Assembly: GCA_016707115.1 (NCBI GenBank)
Contig: JADJIH010000006.1
Coordinates: forward strand, 62,001 to 126,000
DNA length: 64,000 nucleotides
Direction of reading: 5' to 3'
Source of the DNA: Ignavibacteriales bacterium
Lineage (GTDB): Bacteria > Bacteroidota > Ignavibacteria > Ignavibacteriales > Ignavibacteriaceae
Shown here: positions 18,257 through 27,903 of the stretch, piece after piece
How positions within the stretch are numbered: the stretch's first letter is position 1
How the letters are laid out: each line of letters opens with the position of its first letter
Translations under genes and position numbers: made by a program
Notes under the pieces: generated by a model
Database searches by the model: none
Told to the model about the DNA's origin: nothing
The model's input: only the letters and a program-made list of their open reading frames with translations

Positions 18257-18673
18257 ATGAAGGAAAACGTAATACTAGAAATCAAACTACCCAACATACC
18301 GGATGTTGAGCTTGTGGCTATTGAAAGTTTGCAGATTATGGGCAGACATTTCGGCATTTCTGATGATAAAATTGGTGAGGCAAAAATAATTGTAACAGAA
18401 GCAATAATAAATGCTCTCGAACATTCCGGTGATGACAAACCATATGTTAATGTTGAGTTTGATATGGGTAAAGAAAAGTTAATCATACTAGTAACTGATT
18501 ACGGTCCGGGTTTTGCACCAGAGAAAGTTGAAGATCCTCAAATTGCTGATAAAATTCATAGTACACATAAACGTGGTTGGGGTCTTAAACTAATGAAATC
18601 AATGTCCGATGATCTGATTATTGAATCAGGTCCTAATGGAACTAGAATTACAATAATTAAAAAATTAATCTAA
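18257..18673 (+). CDS. RsbW/SpoIIAB-like anti-sigma factor serine kinase
   Basis: 138 residues forming one HATPase_c_2 (GHKL) domain of the anti-sigma kinase type. The N box reads 'VTEAIINALEHSGDD', the G1 box 'VTDYGPGFAP' and the G2 region 'HKRGWGLKLMKSMSDDL'. Known RsbW/SpoIIAB proteins bind either a sigma factor or an unphosphorylated STAS protein, and phosphorylate the latter on serine. It sits between a SpoIIE receptor gene and a STAS gene (13-bp gap to the latter), the classic partner-switching order. It is the only such kinase in the window, although five phosphatases surround it. No sigma factor gene is nearby, so the output partner is unknown. Confidence 0.93.
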   Translation: MKENVILEIKLPNIPDVELVAIESLQIMGRHFGISDDKIGEAKIIVTEAIINALEHSGDDKPYVNVEFDMGKEKLIILVTDYGPGFAPEKVEDPQIADKIHSTHKRGWGLKLMKSMSDDLIIESGPNGTRITIIKKLI

Positions 18674-18686
18674 TCGGAGAAATTTA

Positions 18687-19022
18687 ATGAGCACAGATTT
18701 TAATTTAATTTCAGAATTACACGATAAAACTTTAGTAATTAAAACAGAAGGATATATCAACAGCGGTGGCGGTGAGAAAATAGTTAAAGAGTTTGAAAAA
18801 CATGCTGATGTAAATAAACTTATACTGAATCTTGAAAATTCGAAGGTTGTTAACTCTATCGGTATTTCTCATCTCATTGAAGTAATTGAAAAATTAAATC
18901 AGACGGATGGTAAACTTGTTTTTACAAACCTAGATCCTACAATAGAAAAAACTTTTTCTATAATGGGATTATTTCAATTTGCAGAAAAAGCTGATACAGT
19001 TGAGTCAGCTTTAAATGGTTAG
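18687..19022 (+). CDS. STAS-domain anti-sigma factor antagonist
   Basis: 111 residues, one STAS domain. The phosphorylation loop reads 'VVNSIGISHLI', so Ser57 sits where SpoIIAA Ser58 and RsbV Ser56 are. The flanking strand 'NKLILNLENSKVVNS' and the helix 'LIEVIEKLNQTDGKLVF' fit the family. In its unphosphorylated form it should bind the adjacent RsbW-like kinase; phosphorylation by the kinase would be reversed by one or more of the SpoIIE phosphatases. It starts 13 bp after the kinase stop, with a GGAG ribosome-binding site. The second residue of the loop is Ile rather than Ser/Thr. Confidence 0.93.
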   Translation: MSTDFNLISELHDKTLVIKTEGYINSGGGEKIVKEFEKHADVNKLILNLENSKVVNSIGISHLIEVIEKLNQTDGKLVFTNLDPTIEKTFSIMGLFQFAEKADTVESALNG

Positions 19023-19096
19023 ATAAATTAACATTACTTTTATGTTGAGCGGCCTAAGTAAGTATCCGTTCTTAATAATTATAAACTTAATACATA

Positions 19097-20704
19097 TTGG
19101 AAAATAATAGTCTAGTAGAAAAACTTGCATTGCAGGTTGAATCGTTTCAGGAAGGATTTGAAATTCTTTCAAAGTCCTTCAGCCTAGTTGAGATGGTAAA
19201 AAACTTTCTTCATCTAATACGCGGAAATTTTATTACCACAGAAATCTACGCTTTTCATAAGCTTAAAAATGATTCTAATTGGAATATTATTTCTTTAAAG
19301 AAAATTTCTGATCCCTCATATTTATCTTTTCTTCATGATTCTACAAATCCCTCAATAAAATATTTTGAGGATAATAATATTGAAGTGTCAATTACACTTC
19401 CACTTTCAGATCAAACTTTCTTAGGAATTTTGATCGGTCCTAAACTGGATAAATCAAAGTTTACAGATCTTGATAAAATTACTCTGCAGATACTTCTGCA
19501 AGTTTTTGATAGTGCTTACAAATCTTTTTTAAATCAGAAAAAAGAAAAAACTCTGATATTTGAATTAAATGAAAAAATCCTGCACCTTAATAACCTTATA
19601 GATACCGGAATTGAAATTTCCAGATATAATAAGAGAAGAATTTTATATGACGTTTCTTTGGAACGAGTATGTTCCTTAACCAATGCATCATCGGCATTGA
19701 TAGAAATTATCAAAGTCTCTCAGAACAATCTTAAAAAGTATATTACATTTCCTGCTGGAATTGAACCTGATAAGATTTTGAACAATAAATTCAGCATTAA
19801 ATCATCTTTTGAACAGCAAGATCGCATATACAATTTTATTTTATCCGAAAAAGAAACGCGCCACAATACTACTTCATTCACGGAGTTAGATCAGTTACTT
19901 CTGGATTCCATTGCGAGGCAGGTAGCAGCTTCATTAGAAAATGAATACTTGCATAAGCAGGCAATTGAGAAAGAAAAAATTGAGCAAGAATTAACTGTTG
20001 CTTCTTCAATTCAAAAACGAATTCTGCCCGAATCCTTACCAAAGATTGAAGGATATGAGATTGCCGGAATAAATATTCCGTCCAAAGAAGTTGGAGGAGA
20101 TTATTATGATTGCTTTAACTTGGGTAATGGCAAATACGCTTTAATAATTGCTGATGTTGCAGGGAAAGGAATAGGAGCTGCACTTCTTGTAAGTACATTA
20201 AATGCCGCACTAAACTCTTACTTACAATTTGACATTCCTCTAACTGAAATGTCAGATAGACTTAATAAACTTATTTATAAATCTTCACCCTCTGATAAAT
20301 ATATTACTTTTTTTATTGCGGTACTGGATTCTATCTCTGGTGAACTTGATATCGTTAATGCCGGTCATAACCCTATTCTTGTTTTAAGGAAAGATGGAAC
20401 GCTGGAAAAGCTTGATGCGGGAGGAGTTGGACTCGGTATGTTTGATTTTGGAATTCCATTCGCCGGACAAAAATCAGTAATGAATTCTGGTGACAGATTA
20501 TTCTTATACACAGATGGAATTCCTGAAGCGATGAATGAAAAAGAAGAAGAATACTCAGATGAGAAAATGATAAAATATTTTATAGAGCATTCTGATCAAT
20601 CCTCCGATGTTTTTATAAAGTCAATGGTTAATGATGTAAAAAATTTTGTTGGAATTACTCCGCAAAGCGATGATATAACAGCTTTGATTCTTAAAAGAAA
20701 TTAG
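19097..20704 (+). CDS. GAF-like sensor with SpoIIE (PP2C) phosphatase
   Basis: 535 residues, soluble. The most upstream plausible start is TTG at 19097; no strong ribosome-binding site is visible and the next ATG is well inside the N-terminal domain, so the start is uncertain. Two sensor-like regions (about 1-140 and 155-295, the second GAF-like, ending 'LLLDSIARQVAASLENEYL') lead through a coiled-coil into a SpoIIE domain: 'SIQKRILPESLPKIEGYEIAG', Gly333-Gly334-Asp335-Tyr-Tyr-Asp, 'ADVAGKGIGAALLV', 'NAGHNPILVL', 'LFLYTDGIPEAMN' and 'QSDDITALILKR'. This domain belongs to the RsbU/RsbP-like type and differs from the other four, which share 'GDATGHG'. It probably reads a cytoplasmic signal into the same switch. 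Confidence 0.92.
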   Translation: MENNSLVEKLALQVESFQEGFEILSKSFSLVEMVKNFLHLIRGNFITTEIYAFHKLKNDSNWNIISLKKISDPSYLSFLHDSTNPSIKYFEDNNIEVSITLPLSDQTFLGILIGPKLDKSKFTDLDKITLQILLQVFDSAYKSFLNQKKEKTLIFELNEKILHLNNLIDTGIEISRYNKRRILYDVSLERVCSLTNASSALIEIIKVSQNNLKKYITFPAGIEPDKILNNKFSIKSSFEQQDRIYNFILSEKETRHNTTSFTELDQLLLDSIARQVAASLENEYLHKQAIEKEKIEQELTVASSIQKRILPESLPKIEGYEIAGINIPSKEVGGDYYDCFNLGNGKYALIIADVAGKGIGAALLVSTLNAALNSYLQFDIPLTEMSDRLNKLIYKSSPSDKYITFFIAVLDSISGELDIVNAGHNPILVLRKDGTLEKLDAGGVGLGMFDFGIPFAGQKSVMNSGDRLFLYTDGIPEAMNEKEEEYSDEKMIKYFIEHSDQSSDVFIKSMVNDVKNFVGITPQSDDITALILKRN

Positions 20705-20894
20705 AATTACTTTAAACAATTCACCTACCTATTATTATCTAATTGGATGATTATTTAAATAATTATCACCAGTTATTCAATTTAGCTATTTAAGAAAAGT
20801 CTAAATGCAGATTTAACGTTTGTTGTGATAAATGTCAGATAAGATGGTTACACAAAAATAATTAATTAACTTGTTAACACGGAGATTCTTGAAA

Positions 20895-23800
20895 ATGATC
20901 GATTCAAAAATATTTATCCTATCGTTTTTAGTTTTTTTATCATCAGCGGTATTTTCCCAGCAAAAACTAAAAACGGAAGCCAATGCAGATATTGTTGAAT
21001 ACACTAACAGAGAAGGTTTGCCCACCACAAATATTACAAATGGAATTCAAACTAAAGATGGTTTTATTTGGATTTCGAGCGTTGAAGGTACATATAGGTT
21101 TAATGGATATGAATTTGAAGAAGTAGGTGCTGACATTGGATTACCCACAATGCAGAATATGTATTACGATTCCACAAAAAATGTAATGTACTTCGCTTCA
21201 CCTGCTAAATTTATAACCTTCGACGGAAAAGAATTCAAAGTATACACTGAAAAAGAAGGATATAAAATAAATGGATTGGAAGGACAGTTTATAACTTTTG
21301 TTAAAGCTGACAGCAAAGATAGGATTTGGATTGGATCAACAACACCGTTTGTTGATAAAAAAAATAACGGCGGTCTTACAAAATTTGAAAATGGAAAATT
21401 CACAGTTTATGATTCTAAAAACTTCCCCCTTGATAATGCAACAAACTTCATCGAAACCCCTTATGGTGATCTCATATTTAGTTCAGCCGGTCGTAATACT
21501 CAAACGCGCGAAGGATCGTATGTTGCTTTATTTAAAAATGGAGCGTTCAAAAGAATTGATGAATCAGTTGGTATAAATTTACAGAACGCAGCTCTTTATC
21601 CCATTGGAAATGTAACAGCAATCGATAAAGACGGTAATACCTGGCTGCCTTGTGCTGGTGTTGTACGTGCTATAGAGGGATCTGATCTATACTCCGGAGT
21701 TTTGATGTATGATGGTAATAAATTTTATCAATTCACAGAATTCAAGAATCAACTTAAAAGTGATCAATTTCCAATTCAAGTATACTATAGTTCAAAAATG
21801 AATAAGCTGTTCATGACAACTTTAACCAGAGATGGTGAACTTTTTAATGGAAACAATAATAGTGTTTTTGAATTTGAAAATGGTAAATGGAAGGTTTCAA
21901 ATATTTTAAAGGAAATTAATGCAATTAGAGATCTGAAAACAGAAAGAGTTATCAAAGACTTTAAATACTCGAGTCTATTTTTTCTGAAATCAAGTAAATA
22001 TTTCCCGGAGCGACTTGTATTTCAAGTTACATCCCAAAATCAAGGTTCAACCCTAACTCAAAGTTCAAAATATCCTAATCAACTATTTTCATTTATTGAT
22101 AATAAATGGAAAAAATTTGATTCATTTGAATCAGCGCCTGGAATAGTATTAAACGATGGGGTTGCAATGAAAACTTCAAAAGGCATCGGAATTTATTATC
22201 CAAATTATTCCAGAATGCTTACTTCTAAAGATGGCTTGCTGGTTACACAATCGGGAATCGTAACACCTTATACTGATTATAGTGGTTTAGTTTGGCTTTC
22301 ATATTCTTACACCGATTTGCCGGCTTACGCTTTAACTGCCAATGTGGGTATTAATGTTTGGGATGGAAAAAAATTAAGAACAATTACAGAAAAAGAAGGT
22401 CTTGCAAGTAATATAACTTATGAGACTTTTCAGGATACCAAAAAAAGAATTTGGATACCAACTTCCAAAGGTATCACTATGATTCGTGAGATCTCGAACA
22501 GTGATGGTGAGCAGATTTTAAAGTTAAAAAATATTTCTGATAGCGATAATAAACCTTACAATACTTCAAATGTTCTTGAAACAAGGAATGGCGATATTTA
22601 TGTATGGAATAATTATGTGCGTCCTATTCAAGAGAACCTTATTGAAGCAGATTATTATTTCGGGAAACTGGTTGGAGAAAATTTTGTTAAAATTAAATCA
22701 CCGTTTAATGATGATGATAATAGTAAAAAATTTCAGCTCTTTGATCTTAAGGAAGATAATGAAGGAAGGTTATGGTTCCTCGGTTTATTCTCTGATAATA
22801 TTAAGGATATTACATCTGTTCAGTCAAAAATAATGTTGTATGATGGTAAATCGTGGACAAAGCCGCCGAAAAGTTGGAATGTGCCTTCCGAACAATTGAA
22901 TTATGTAGGAAACTTAAAAAATGGGATGTACTTCCTAACGGTTGGAGGATTTTATGTTTTTGATGGTAAAAAATTTGTGAATCTTAGTGATAGTGTAAAT
23001 GCAACCGCTGATTTCAGAATATTAAAAGGTGCCAGTGTTGCCGGTACTAAAACTGAGCTCCAGGCTGGTGAAAATTTATATATAAGACTTAGAGGCAGGG
23101 GACTTGTAATATTTGATGGAACTAATTTAAATTTTTATACAAAAAAGAATGGTCTTACATCCACTAATCTTTCAAACCCATTTACTGATCAAATAAGAGA
23201 TGCTATTTATTTTTCATCTCCTTCTGGTGCAATAAAAATAAATGGAAATAAATTTCAAACATTCTATCACGATGAGAGCGTTGCAAGCGGCGGTCCATAT
23301 GTATCAGCCATGGATGGATTCGGGAATATGGTAGAGTTTTATAATGGTGTTGGTCTTTACATTAATAAAAGCGAGGAGAAAAGTTATCCATTATTAATTT
23401 CATCTGTATCTATCAGCGGGCAATCTAATCATTATAATTTCCCAAAAGAACTACCATATTCTCAAAATTCTTTTATCTTCAATTATGCTGCGTTGAATTT
23501 CAAAGATCCAAAGCAAACTACTTATGAACATTTTCTTGAAGGCTTCGATAAGGGCTGGTCAAAAGCAAGTAATCTACCTTTTGCAGAATACCAAAATCTT
23601 CCTTTTGGTAAATACACATTTAAAGTTCGCGGGGTTACATCAAATGGTGTAAAAACAAATGAAGTATCTTATTCGTTTAAAATTAATCCACCTATCTGGC
23701 GGACCTGGTGGGCATACTTGTTATATATTATTGCTTTTGGATTGGCTTTAGTTGGAATAAGAAAGTTTGAGTTAGAAAGAAGGAAAGAAAACGAAAACAA

Positions 23801-24545
23801 AAAATTCCTTCAGATTGAGAATGATAGAAAAACAAAAGAACTTGATGAAGCAAGACAGCTTCAGCTTTCTATGCTGCCAAAATCACTCCCAAGCATTCCG
23901 CATCTTGATATTGCAGTATTTATGAAAACGGCAACAGAAGTTGGCGGTGATTATTATGATTTTCACGTTCATATGGATGGAACATTAACCGTAATACTTG
24001 GTGATGCAACAGGACATGGCATGATGTCCGGTATGATGGTTTCAATAATGAAATCTCTTTTTATGTCAGACAGAACCAACAAAGAACTTAAACCATTTTT
24101 TGAAAATGCGAATGAAGCAATAAAAGATATGCAGCTTGGCAGATTGATGATGGCGCTTACTTGTGTGCAGATCAGCAGTAATAAAATTATAACAACAAAT
24201 GCCGGTATGCCGCCGCTTTTTATTTACAGAAAAAATTCTCAGACAATTGAAGAAGTTGTAATAAATAATATGCCTTTAGGTTCTATGAAAGGTATTGTTT
24301 ACGATATTAAAGAAATAAAGATAGAAAGGGGAGACACTTTGTTATTGATGAGTGATGGATTTGCAGAACTAAGGAATGAAAACCATGAAGTTTTCGGCTA
24401 CAAAAGAGCAAGAAATAGTTTTGAAGAATCGGCAACGAAAGATCCGGAAGAAATTATAACACATTTAAGAGCTGAATCCAGGAGCTGGACAAATGATAAA
24501 GAACCAGACGATGATGTTACGTTTGTGGTAATAAAAGTAAAATAA
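20895..24545 (+). CDS. reg_prop/Y_Y_Y periplasmic receptor fused to SpoIIE phosphatase (second paralogue)
   Basis: 1216 residues from ATG 20895, which follows CGGAG by 10 nt and begins the signal peptide (about 1-21, ending AVFSQ); the frame is open back to 20871. The sensor region is longer and more diverged than in the first paralogue: the repeats are fewer and less regular ('IWIPTSKGI', 'LWFLGLF'). A Y_Y_Y domain, a membrane helix after Trp938-Trp939, the 'NDRKTKELDEARQLQLSMLPK' linker and the SpoIIE domain follow (Gly1017-Gly1018-Asp1019-Tyr-Tyr-Asp1022, 'GDATGHGMMSGMM', 'NAGMPPLFIY', 'PDDDVTFVVIKVK'). The output half is nearly the same as in the third paralogue while the sensor half is not, so the signals probably differ and the target is probably shared. 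Confidence 0.94.
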   Translation: MIDSKIFILSFLVFLSSAVFSQQKLKTEANADIVEYTNREGLPTTNITNGIQTKDGFIWISSVEGTYRFNGYEFEEVGADIGLPTMQNMYYDSTKNVMYFASPAKFITFDGKEFKVYTEKEGYKINGLEGQFITFVKADSKDRIWIGSTTPFVDKKNNGGLTKFENGKFTVYDSKNFPLDNATNFIETPYGDLIFSSAGRNTQTREGSYVALFKNGAFKRIDESVGINLQNAALYPIGNVTAIDKDGNTWLPCAGVVRAIEGSDLYSGVLMYDGNKFYQFTEFKNQLKSDQFPIQVYYSSKMNKLFMTTLTRDGELFNGNNNSVFEFENGKWKVSNILKEINAIRDLKTERVIKDFKYSSLFFLKSSKYFPERLVFQVTSQNQGSTLTQSSKYPNQLFSFIDNKWKKFDSFESAPGIVLNDGVAMKTSKGIGIYYPNYSRMLTSKDGLLVTQSGIVTPYTDYSGLVWLSYSYTDLPAYALTANVGINVWDGKKLRTITEKEGLASNITYETFQDTKKRIWIPTSKGITMIREISNSDGEQILKLKNISDSDNKPYNTSNVLETRNGDIYVWNNYVRPIQENLIEADYYFGKLVGENFVKIKSPFNDDDNSKKFQLFDLKEDNEGRLWFLGLFSDNIKDITSVQSKIMLYDGKSWTKPPKSWNVPSEQLNYVGNLKNGMYFLTVGGFYVFDGKKFVNLSDSVNATADFRILKGASVAGTKTELQAGENLYIRLRGRGLVIFDGTNLNFYTKKNGLTSTNLSNPFTDQIRDAIYFSSPSGAIKINGNKFQTFYHDESVASGGPYVSAMDGFGNMVEFYNGVGLYINKSEEKSYPLLISSVSISGQSNHYNFPKELPYSQNSFIFNYAALNFKDPKQTTYEHFLEGFDKGWSKASNLPFAEYQNLPFGKYTFKVRGVTSNGVKTNEVSYSFKINPPIWRTWWAYLLYIIAFGLALVGIRKFELERRKENENKKFLQIENDRKTKELDEARQLQLSMLPKSLPSIPHLDIAVFMKTATEVGGDYYDFHVHMDGTLTVILGDATGHGMMSGMMVSIMKSLFMSDRTNKELKPFFENANEAIKDMQLGRLMMALTCVQISSNKIITTNAGMPPLFIYRKNSQTIEEVVINNMPLGSMKGIVYDIKEIKIERGDTLLLMSDGFAELRNENHEVFGYKRARNSFEESATKDPEEIITHLRAESRSWTNDKEPDDDVTFVVIKVK

Positions 24546-24548
24546 TTA

Positions 24549-24633
24549 GGGGTTTTTTTTTTTTTTTTTTTTTTTTTGGGGGGGAGTTTTTTTTTTATTT
24601 TTTTTTTTTTAAAAATTTTTTTTTTTTTTTAAA
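24549..24633. repeat. Homopolymer tract between two phosphatase genes
   Basis: Four bases after a stop codon the sequence becomes G4, T25, G7, AG, T10, A, T13, A5, T15, A3, with no other composition for about 80 bp. Nothing comparable exists elsewhere in the window. It falls exactly in an intergenic gap between two paralogous genes with near-identical 3' halves, where an assembly may have been closed poorly. It could be real, but a sequencing or gap-filling artefact is the simpler reading. Confidence 0.85.
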
Positions 24634-24655
24634 GTGATAACATTTGTTAGAAAAA

Positions 24656-27600
24656 ATGAAAAGTAGTATGAATAAATATTTTAAATGCACAGTTCTATTA
24701 ATAATTCTTTCAACCAGTATTTCCTTTTCACAACTCAATCCAAATAACATTACTCAGTTTACTGAAAAAGATGGGATTCCCGGTTCACAGGTAAGCGAAA
24801 TCTTAATTGATAGATTTGGTTATGTCTGGATAGGAACAATAAATGGATTAGCACGTTATGATGGTTATGAATTCAAAAGATTCTATAATGATCCAAACGA
24901 CACAACTTCAATCAAGGGTCTGATCATCTGGTCTTTATTTGAAGATAGCAAAGGTCGAATCTGGATTGCAAGTTCGCCGGAAATTCTTAATCTGTATGAT
25001 CAGGTTACTAAATCATTTAAGCAATACGAATTCAAAAATTTAATTGAAAGACCGGCAAATGTTGAAATTGGAATTATCAAAATATGTGAGGATGGCAATG
25101 GCAGAGTATATTTGGGTGTAAGTTCTACGTTTGGCGATACTCTTTCATCATCGCTCTTATATTTTGATGAACAAGAAAATAAGGTTAAAAAGTTTCTTAC
25201 TCCGGATAGTATAAAAATTCAAAATGTTTTTAATCTAATTAATGATAAAAATGGAAACGTTTATATTTATAGTTACACCGGATTCTTCAAAATTGACACG
25301 GACAGAAAAATCAGTAGAGTTCTAGCACCTATAAAAGAACTGGAAAATAATAATGAATATGTTACTGATTTCAGTTGTGATAAGGATGCTCATATTTGGC
25401 TAATCACTAATAAATCAAGATTAATGGATTTCGATCCACAAACAGGAAAGTATAAAACCTATCACCAAAAGGAATTTGATAAAAGCAACTACGATGAACT
25501 TATAGGGACTGCTTTTGTTTTTGATAAAGATGACAATTTGTGGATTGGTACAAACAAAGGATTAAGTTTCTTCAATAAAGTGAAAAAGAGATTTGAAAGT
25601 TTTGGTGAGCCTTCAACAAATCCAACTAAAAATGAAAATATACTTGATCTTAAGATGGATTCGTTTGGTACATTGTGGATCGGTACACAATTCGGAGGAT
25701 TATTTAAATATGAAGAGAGAACTCTATTTAACTCCTATAGCTCCACATCATCAGATAAAAATTCATTAACTCCTGGCTGGGCAGATAATATTTATGAAGC
25801 ACATGACGGTAAAATTTGGATTACAACTTCAGGACAGGGAAACTCTTCGGGTATAAATATTTTTGACATCAAAACCAGAGTAATTGAACCAATTCCGTTC
25901 CAAAAATTTTTACCTGGCAACTTTGTAATATTTGGACTAATTGAGATTTCACCAGGTGAATTTTTAATCAATACTGAAAAAGGTGTTTATTCATTTTACC
26001 CGGAAACTAAAAAAGTAAATAGGATTGAGTTAAAAGGAGTCCCAAATTCCATATTCATACATGATTTTCTTAAGGATAAATATGAAAATCTTTGGCTTTG
26101 TTCATTTGATGGACTCTATAAAAGAAATAAAGGTGATGATGTATTTAAACGTTATGACTTATCTCTGTTACAAGGAAGCAATGAAATTACCGGAGCGTTG
26201 GAAAGCAAGAAACATGGTCTGTGGTTGATAACTACAAATGGATTGTTTTTATATGATTACAAAACAGATAAAATCACTCGTCATGGTTTTGATAAAACAA
26301 AGGGAGATGTTTTTGTTACTCAGGATATCAATTCAATTCACGAGGATTCCAAAGGAACTGTATGGGTAGGCACCTGGCAAGGAGGATTAAGCAAGTATAA
26401 TGTAGACTCAAAGAAAATAAAAACTTATACTCGTAATGACGGACTGCCATCCATGAGTATTCAGGGAATTCTGGAAGATGAAGATAAAGAGGCTTTATGG
26501 CTTAGTACTTTTGATGGATTGAGTTTTTTTAATACCCGGTCAGAAAAGTTCAATAATTTTTCAATCGCGGATGGAATACAGAGTCAGTTGTTTGCAGAAA
26601 GTGCTTCCTTAAAGACTTCGCAGGGGCTTTTTATTTTTGGAGGTGCCAATGGAATTACGATATTCAGTTCTAATGATGTAAATAATAATTCGATTCCTCC
26701 CAAAGTATTTCTAACTGATCTGAAACTCTTTAATACATCTATAGTTCCAGACGACAATTCGATTTTAGAAAAACCCATATATGAAACTAAAGAAATCTTT
26801 CTGGCACATGATCAGAATAATATTACTATTGAATTTACCGCGTTGCACTTTTCCAATCCGAGTAAAAACAAAACGCTGTATAAATTAGAAAATTTCGAAA
26901 ATGTCTGGCGCGATGCAGGAAGTCAGCACTCTGCATTTTATCCAAATCTTCCTCCTGGTGAATATTTGTTCCGTGTAAAAGCCGCAAATAATAATGGTGT
27001 GTGGAATGAAACAGGAGTCTCATTAAAAATTATTATTAAATCACCATGGTGGCAAACCTGGTGGGCTTATTCATTTTACTTCATTGGATTGGTAATCTTG
27101 ATTGGCGGAATTAGAAAATATGAGTTAGATAGAAGAAGAGAAAAAGAGAACAAAAAATTCCTCCAGCTTGAGAATGATAGAAAAACAAAAGAACTTGATG
27201 AAGCCCGTAATCTGCAATTGTCAATGCTTCCTAAGGTGCTACCACAACTTCCCAACCTTGATATAGCAGTATATATGAAAACTGCCACCGAGGTTGGTGG
27301 TGATTACTATGATTTTATTGTTGGTCTTGATGGGACTCTTACCGTTGCAATTGGTGATGCAACCGGTCACGGAATGAAGGCTGGTACCATTGTTTCAATG
27401 GTAAAAGCACTATTCGCTTCCAGTGGATCCAGGCTTGATATGAAAACATATTTTGATCAAAGCAGCGATGCACTCAAAGGAATAGAACTGGGAAGATTAA
27501 TGATGGCATTTATGATGATTAAAATAAAATCAAACAAGATAGAGATTGCTAATGCAGGAATGCCGCCATTATATATTTACAGAAAACAATCAAAAGTAAT

Positions 27601-27898
27601 TGAAGAAATATTAATTAAAGGAATGCCGTTAGGAGCAATTAAAGATTTTCCTTATGAAACAAGAGAAACAGAAATAGCTCCTGGTGACACTTTGTTACTT
27701 TTAAGTGATGGATTGCCGGAACTGCAAAATGAACAGAATGAACATTATGGTTACACACGGGTAAAAGGAGCACTCAAGAGATCAGCAGAAAAAGAACCAG
27801 AGGAAATTATTAATTACTTTAAGAACGAATCTTCAAAATGGGTAAATGGTAAAGACCCTGATGATGATGTAACATTTGTGATAATAAAAGTAAAGTAG
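24656..27898 (+). CDS. reg_prop/Y_Y_Y periplasmic receptor fused to SpoIIE phosphatase (third paralogue)
   Basis: About 1080 residues. I take ATG 24656; ATG 24668 would be equally good for the signal peptide (ending SISFSQ), and an upstream TTG at 24644 is less likely. The homopolymer tract just upstream makes the 5' end hard to judge. Repeats of the 'LWIGT..GGLFKY' kind fill about 30-690, then a Y_Y_Y domain, a membrane helix ('WWAYSFYFIGLVILIGGI', about 803-822), the coiled-coil linker and a SpoIIE domain with Gly881-Gly882-Asp883-Tyr-Tyr-Asp, 'GDATGHGMKAGTI', 'NAGMPPLYIY' and 'PDDDVTFVIIKVK'. All expected metal-binding Asp residues are present. The next gene starts 5 bp after the stop, so they are translationally close. 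Confidence 0.94.
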   Translation: MKSSMNKYFKCTVLLIILSTSISFSQLNPNNITQFTEKDGIPGSQVSEILIDRFGYVWIGTINGLARYDGYEFKRFYNDPNDTTSIKGLIIWSLFEDSKGRIWIASSPEILNLYDQVTKSFKQYEFKNLIERPANVEIGIIKICEDGNGRVYLGVSSTFGDTLSSSLLYFDEQENKVKKFLTPDSIKIQNVFNLINDKNGNVYIYSYTGFFKIDTDRKISRVLAPIKELENNNEYVTDFSCDKDAHIWLITNKSRLMDFDPQTGKYKTYHQKEFDKSNYDELIGTAFVFDKDDNLWIGTNKGLSFFNKVKKRFESFGEPSTNPTKNENILDLKMDSFGTLWIGTQFGGLFKYEERTLFNSYSSTSSDKNSLTPGWADNIYEAHDGKIWITTSGQGNSSGINIFDIKTRVIEPIPFQKFLPGNFVIFGLIEISPGEFLINTEKGVYSFYPETKKVNRIELKGVPNSIFIHDFLKDKYENLWLCSFDGLYKRNKGDDVFKRYDLSLLQGSNEITGALESKKHGLWLITTNGLFLYDYKTDKITRHGFDKTKGDVFVTQDINSIHEDSKGTVWVGTWQGGLSKYNVDSKKIKTYTRNDGLPSMSIQGILEDEDKEALWLSTFDGLSFFNTRSEKFNNFSIADGIQSQLFAESASLKTSQGLFIFGGANGITIFSSNDVNNNSIPPKVFLTDLKLFNTSIVPDDNSILEKPIYETKEIFLAHDQNNITIEFTALHFSNPSKNKTLYKLENFENVWRDAGSQHSAFYPNLPPGEYLFRVKAANNNGVWNETGVSLKIIIKSPWWQTWWAYSFYFIGLVILIGGIRKYELDRRREKENKKFLQLENDRKTKELDEARNLQLSMLPKVLPQLPNLDIAVYMKTATEVGGDYYDFIVGLDGTLTVAIGDATGHGMKAGTIVSMVKALFASSGSRLDMKTYFDQSSDALKGIELGRLMMAFMMIKIKSNKIEIANAGMPPLYIYRKQSKVIEEILIKGMPLGAIKDFPYETRETEIAPGDTLLLLSDGLPELQNEQNEHYGYTRVKGALKRSAEKEPEEIINYFKNESSKWVNGKDPDDDVTFVIIKVK

Positions 27899-27903
27899 AT
27901 CAA

